From assembly GCA_016712625.1 (NCBI GenBank), contig JADJQQ010000003.1:62001-126000 (forward strand): DNA of 64,000 nt, in the 5' to 3' direction. Shown in pieces: positions 62,988-64,000 of the stretch (its first letter is position 1; each line of letters begins with the position of its first letter). Made by a program: the position numbers and the translations under genes. The DNA comes from Candidatus Competibacteraceae bacterium. GTDB lineage: Bacteria; Pseudomonadota; Gammaproteobacteria; Competibacterales; Competibacteraceae. The notes below the pieces were generated by a model, which worked only from the letters and a program-made list of their open reading frames with translations, was not told the origin of the DNA and searched no databases.

Positions 62988-63410
62988 TTACTGGAGCGGC
63001 CGAGGGCCGTTGGCGGCCGAGGGCGACGGCGCGGGGAACCCCGTCAAGCTGTTTTGCAGGATCGCATCGGCGTCGTCGATCATGCGCGCCAGATACGCCT
63101 TGTTGATCGCCAAGGTTCGCTCTTGCGCGTGCAAATCCGCTTGCATGGCGACGAGTTGGCGACGGTGGCGCAGCACCTCGCGGGTTAACAGCTGCTCGCG
63201 CCAGCCCTGGATTTGCACGAGGGCGTCTTGGATGCGCGCCAGCGTCGGGCGCGGCGCGGCCGATTGGGCGCACACGCACCGGGACAGGGCAGCGGGGGTG
63301 ATCGGGCGGCGGCGGGCCGAGAGGGTGTCAGACGCTTCCAGCACCTGGATGACAGTCTGAAAAGCGATCTCCGGCGCAAGCGCCGTCTCATTAAAACGGT
63401 GAGTAGCCAT
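62988..63410 (-). CDS. Hypothetical helical protein
   Basis: A 140-residue protein from ATG 63410 with AGAGGA upstream (MATHRFNETALAPEIAFQTV...). It is mostly helical (ARIQDALVQIQGWREQLLTR, RQLVAMQADLHAQERTLAIN), with a possible coiled coil from about 55 to 110. No family is recognised. It lies between the Rep-like region and a TraD-like gene, so a plasmid maintenance role is possible. Confidence 0.6.
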   Translation of the reverse strand: MATHRFNETALAPEIAFQTVIQVLEASDTLSARRRPITPAALSRCVCAQSAAPRPTLARIQDALVQIQGWREQLLTREVLRHRRQLVAMQADLHAQERTLAINKAYLARMIDDADAILQNSLTGFPAPSPSAANGPRPLQ

Positions 63411-63626
63411 GATTGCGTCCTCTAAGGTAGAGCAGTTGTGGTCAGGTCCTCACCGTTTTCAACGGTGGGGGCCGCCTTAGTTCCCTTGCGGAATCGTTCC
63501 CTCTTATGATAGCCGGTTTCAGCCGGGCCGCAAAGAATTTGCAAGGAGGGCGCGCAGGCGCAAAGCCGACAGACGCGATAGCGGGCGGCTTGAGATACGA
63601 GGGCGATTCGCGCCGCTCAGGCGCGC

Positions 63627-63872
63627 GTGGCAGCGGCCAAGTTGATCCAGGACGGTAAGCGCCGGTCTGCCAAGGCAGAGCGCAAGGCCTGTGCCCATGG
63701 CTTGATCCAACAGGGGGTGCTGTTCGATCTGGCGGGCTTGGAACACCACAGCCGGGGGGAGCTGCTCGGCCTGCTCCTGGCCGCCGCCAAGACCGATGAC
63801 CCCAAACGCTGGGCGCACTGGCAGGAAATCGGCGATGCCCTCCTGGCCGAAAAGGGTGAGACGGGAGCGTAG
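63627..63872 (+). CDS. TraD-like conjugal transfer protein
   Basis: An 81-residue protein, start GTG 63627 or nearby. KAERKACAHGLIQQGVLFDL, followed by LLGLLLAAAKTDDPKRWAHW, matches the small TraD family of Ti/IncQ-type transfer systems (KaRthrLIelGalv...LLGLLL). These lie beside the relaxase gene, which would be expected to the right, beyond the window. The family call is by motif. Confidence 0.65.
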   Translation: MAAAKLIQDGKRRSAKAERKACAHGLIQQGVLFDLAGLEHHSRGELLGLLLAAAKTDDPKRWAHWQEIGDALLAEKGETGA

Positions 63873-64000
63873 CCCTGAACGCTTTTGCTCGGAGCGTCTG
63901 AAATAGACGGGTTAACGGTGTGTGTTCGGTCGTGGCTCACGCGGCCGTTCTGGGCAGCGCTTCGCCCTGCTGTTCGCGCCGGATCGGCGGGGGATCGATT
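63873..64000. other. Right edge, start of next gene not resolvable
   Basis: After the TraD-like stop, frames are open on the plus strand from about 63920, but too little sequence remains to assign a product. Confidence 0.3.

Noticed and set aside
1..64000. tRNA and rRNA genes
   Set aside because: I looked for CCA-ended cloverleaf patterns (GTTCGANTC-type T loops) and conserved rRNA blocks and found none that I could support by eye; a dedicated scan would be decisive.

Overview
The window looks like an accessory region of a moderately high-GC gammaproteobacterium; codon use and the nearest recognisable families suggest a Competibacter- or Thiotrichales-like lineage, but no rRNA or marker gene fixes this. 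About the left two thirds is chromosomal or island DNA rich in defence and signalling genes. The right third has the gene content of a plasmid or integrative conjugative element, with several partition sets, a likely replication initiator, an iteron-like repeat array, a ProQ/FinO protein, a TraD-like protein and an integrase.

Layout. 1-5.5 kb: the end of a nonribosomal peptide synthetase (NRPS) cluster (a probable Cys-loading adenylation/carrier fragment docking onto a probable Gly module), cut off by IS debris. 6.1-6.9 kb: one copy of a 0.5-kb duplicated segment. 7.0-14.2 kb: a tightly overlapping four-gene restriction-like operon (MmeI-type methyltransferase, DUF1016/YhcG nuclease, helicase, GIY-YIG nuclease). 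14.3-18.6 kb: wreckage (IS1, nucleotidyltransferase, group II intron maturase, SPFH-like fragment, second copy of the duplicated segment). 18.5-20.2 kb: a vWA protein and an FtsZ-like protein that lacks the tubulin signature. 20.5-34.1 kb: a complete type I-D CRISPR-Cas locus with a 55-repeat array and a divergent WYL regulator; cas10d is split by two apparent homopolymer indels. 34.9-41.0 kb: a three-gene operon encoding a histidine-kinase-type ATPase joined to a phosphoribosyltransferase, a second histidine-kinase-like ATPase, and a receiver domain joined to a metallophosphoesterase. I do not recognise this as a described system; it is the best candidate for a new one. 42-64 kb: plasmid/ICE backbone. 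Seven genes or operons at 44.6-50.1 kb each carry a similar G/C-hairpin, T-run, AAGGAG leader.

How the parts work together. The type I-D genes read on the minus strand in the order cas6, cas10d, csc2, csc1, cas3', cas4, cas1, cas2, then leader and array. The HATPase/PRTase, HATPase and REC/phosphoesterase proteins overlap or abut, so they probably form one signalling cascade ending in a nucleotide- or phosphoester-cleaving effector. The CobS-like ATPase, WGR and DUF3150 genes form a module typical of large plasmids and ICEs. The divergent parA/parB pair is separated by two TTTACAC-type palindromes.

Caution. At least six genes are interrupted by single-base indels, mostly one extra base in a short homopolymer. 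This pattern fits uncorrected sequencing errors better than independent gene death, so several entries marked pseudogene may be intact in the living genome.
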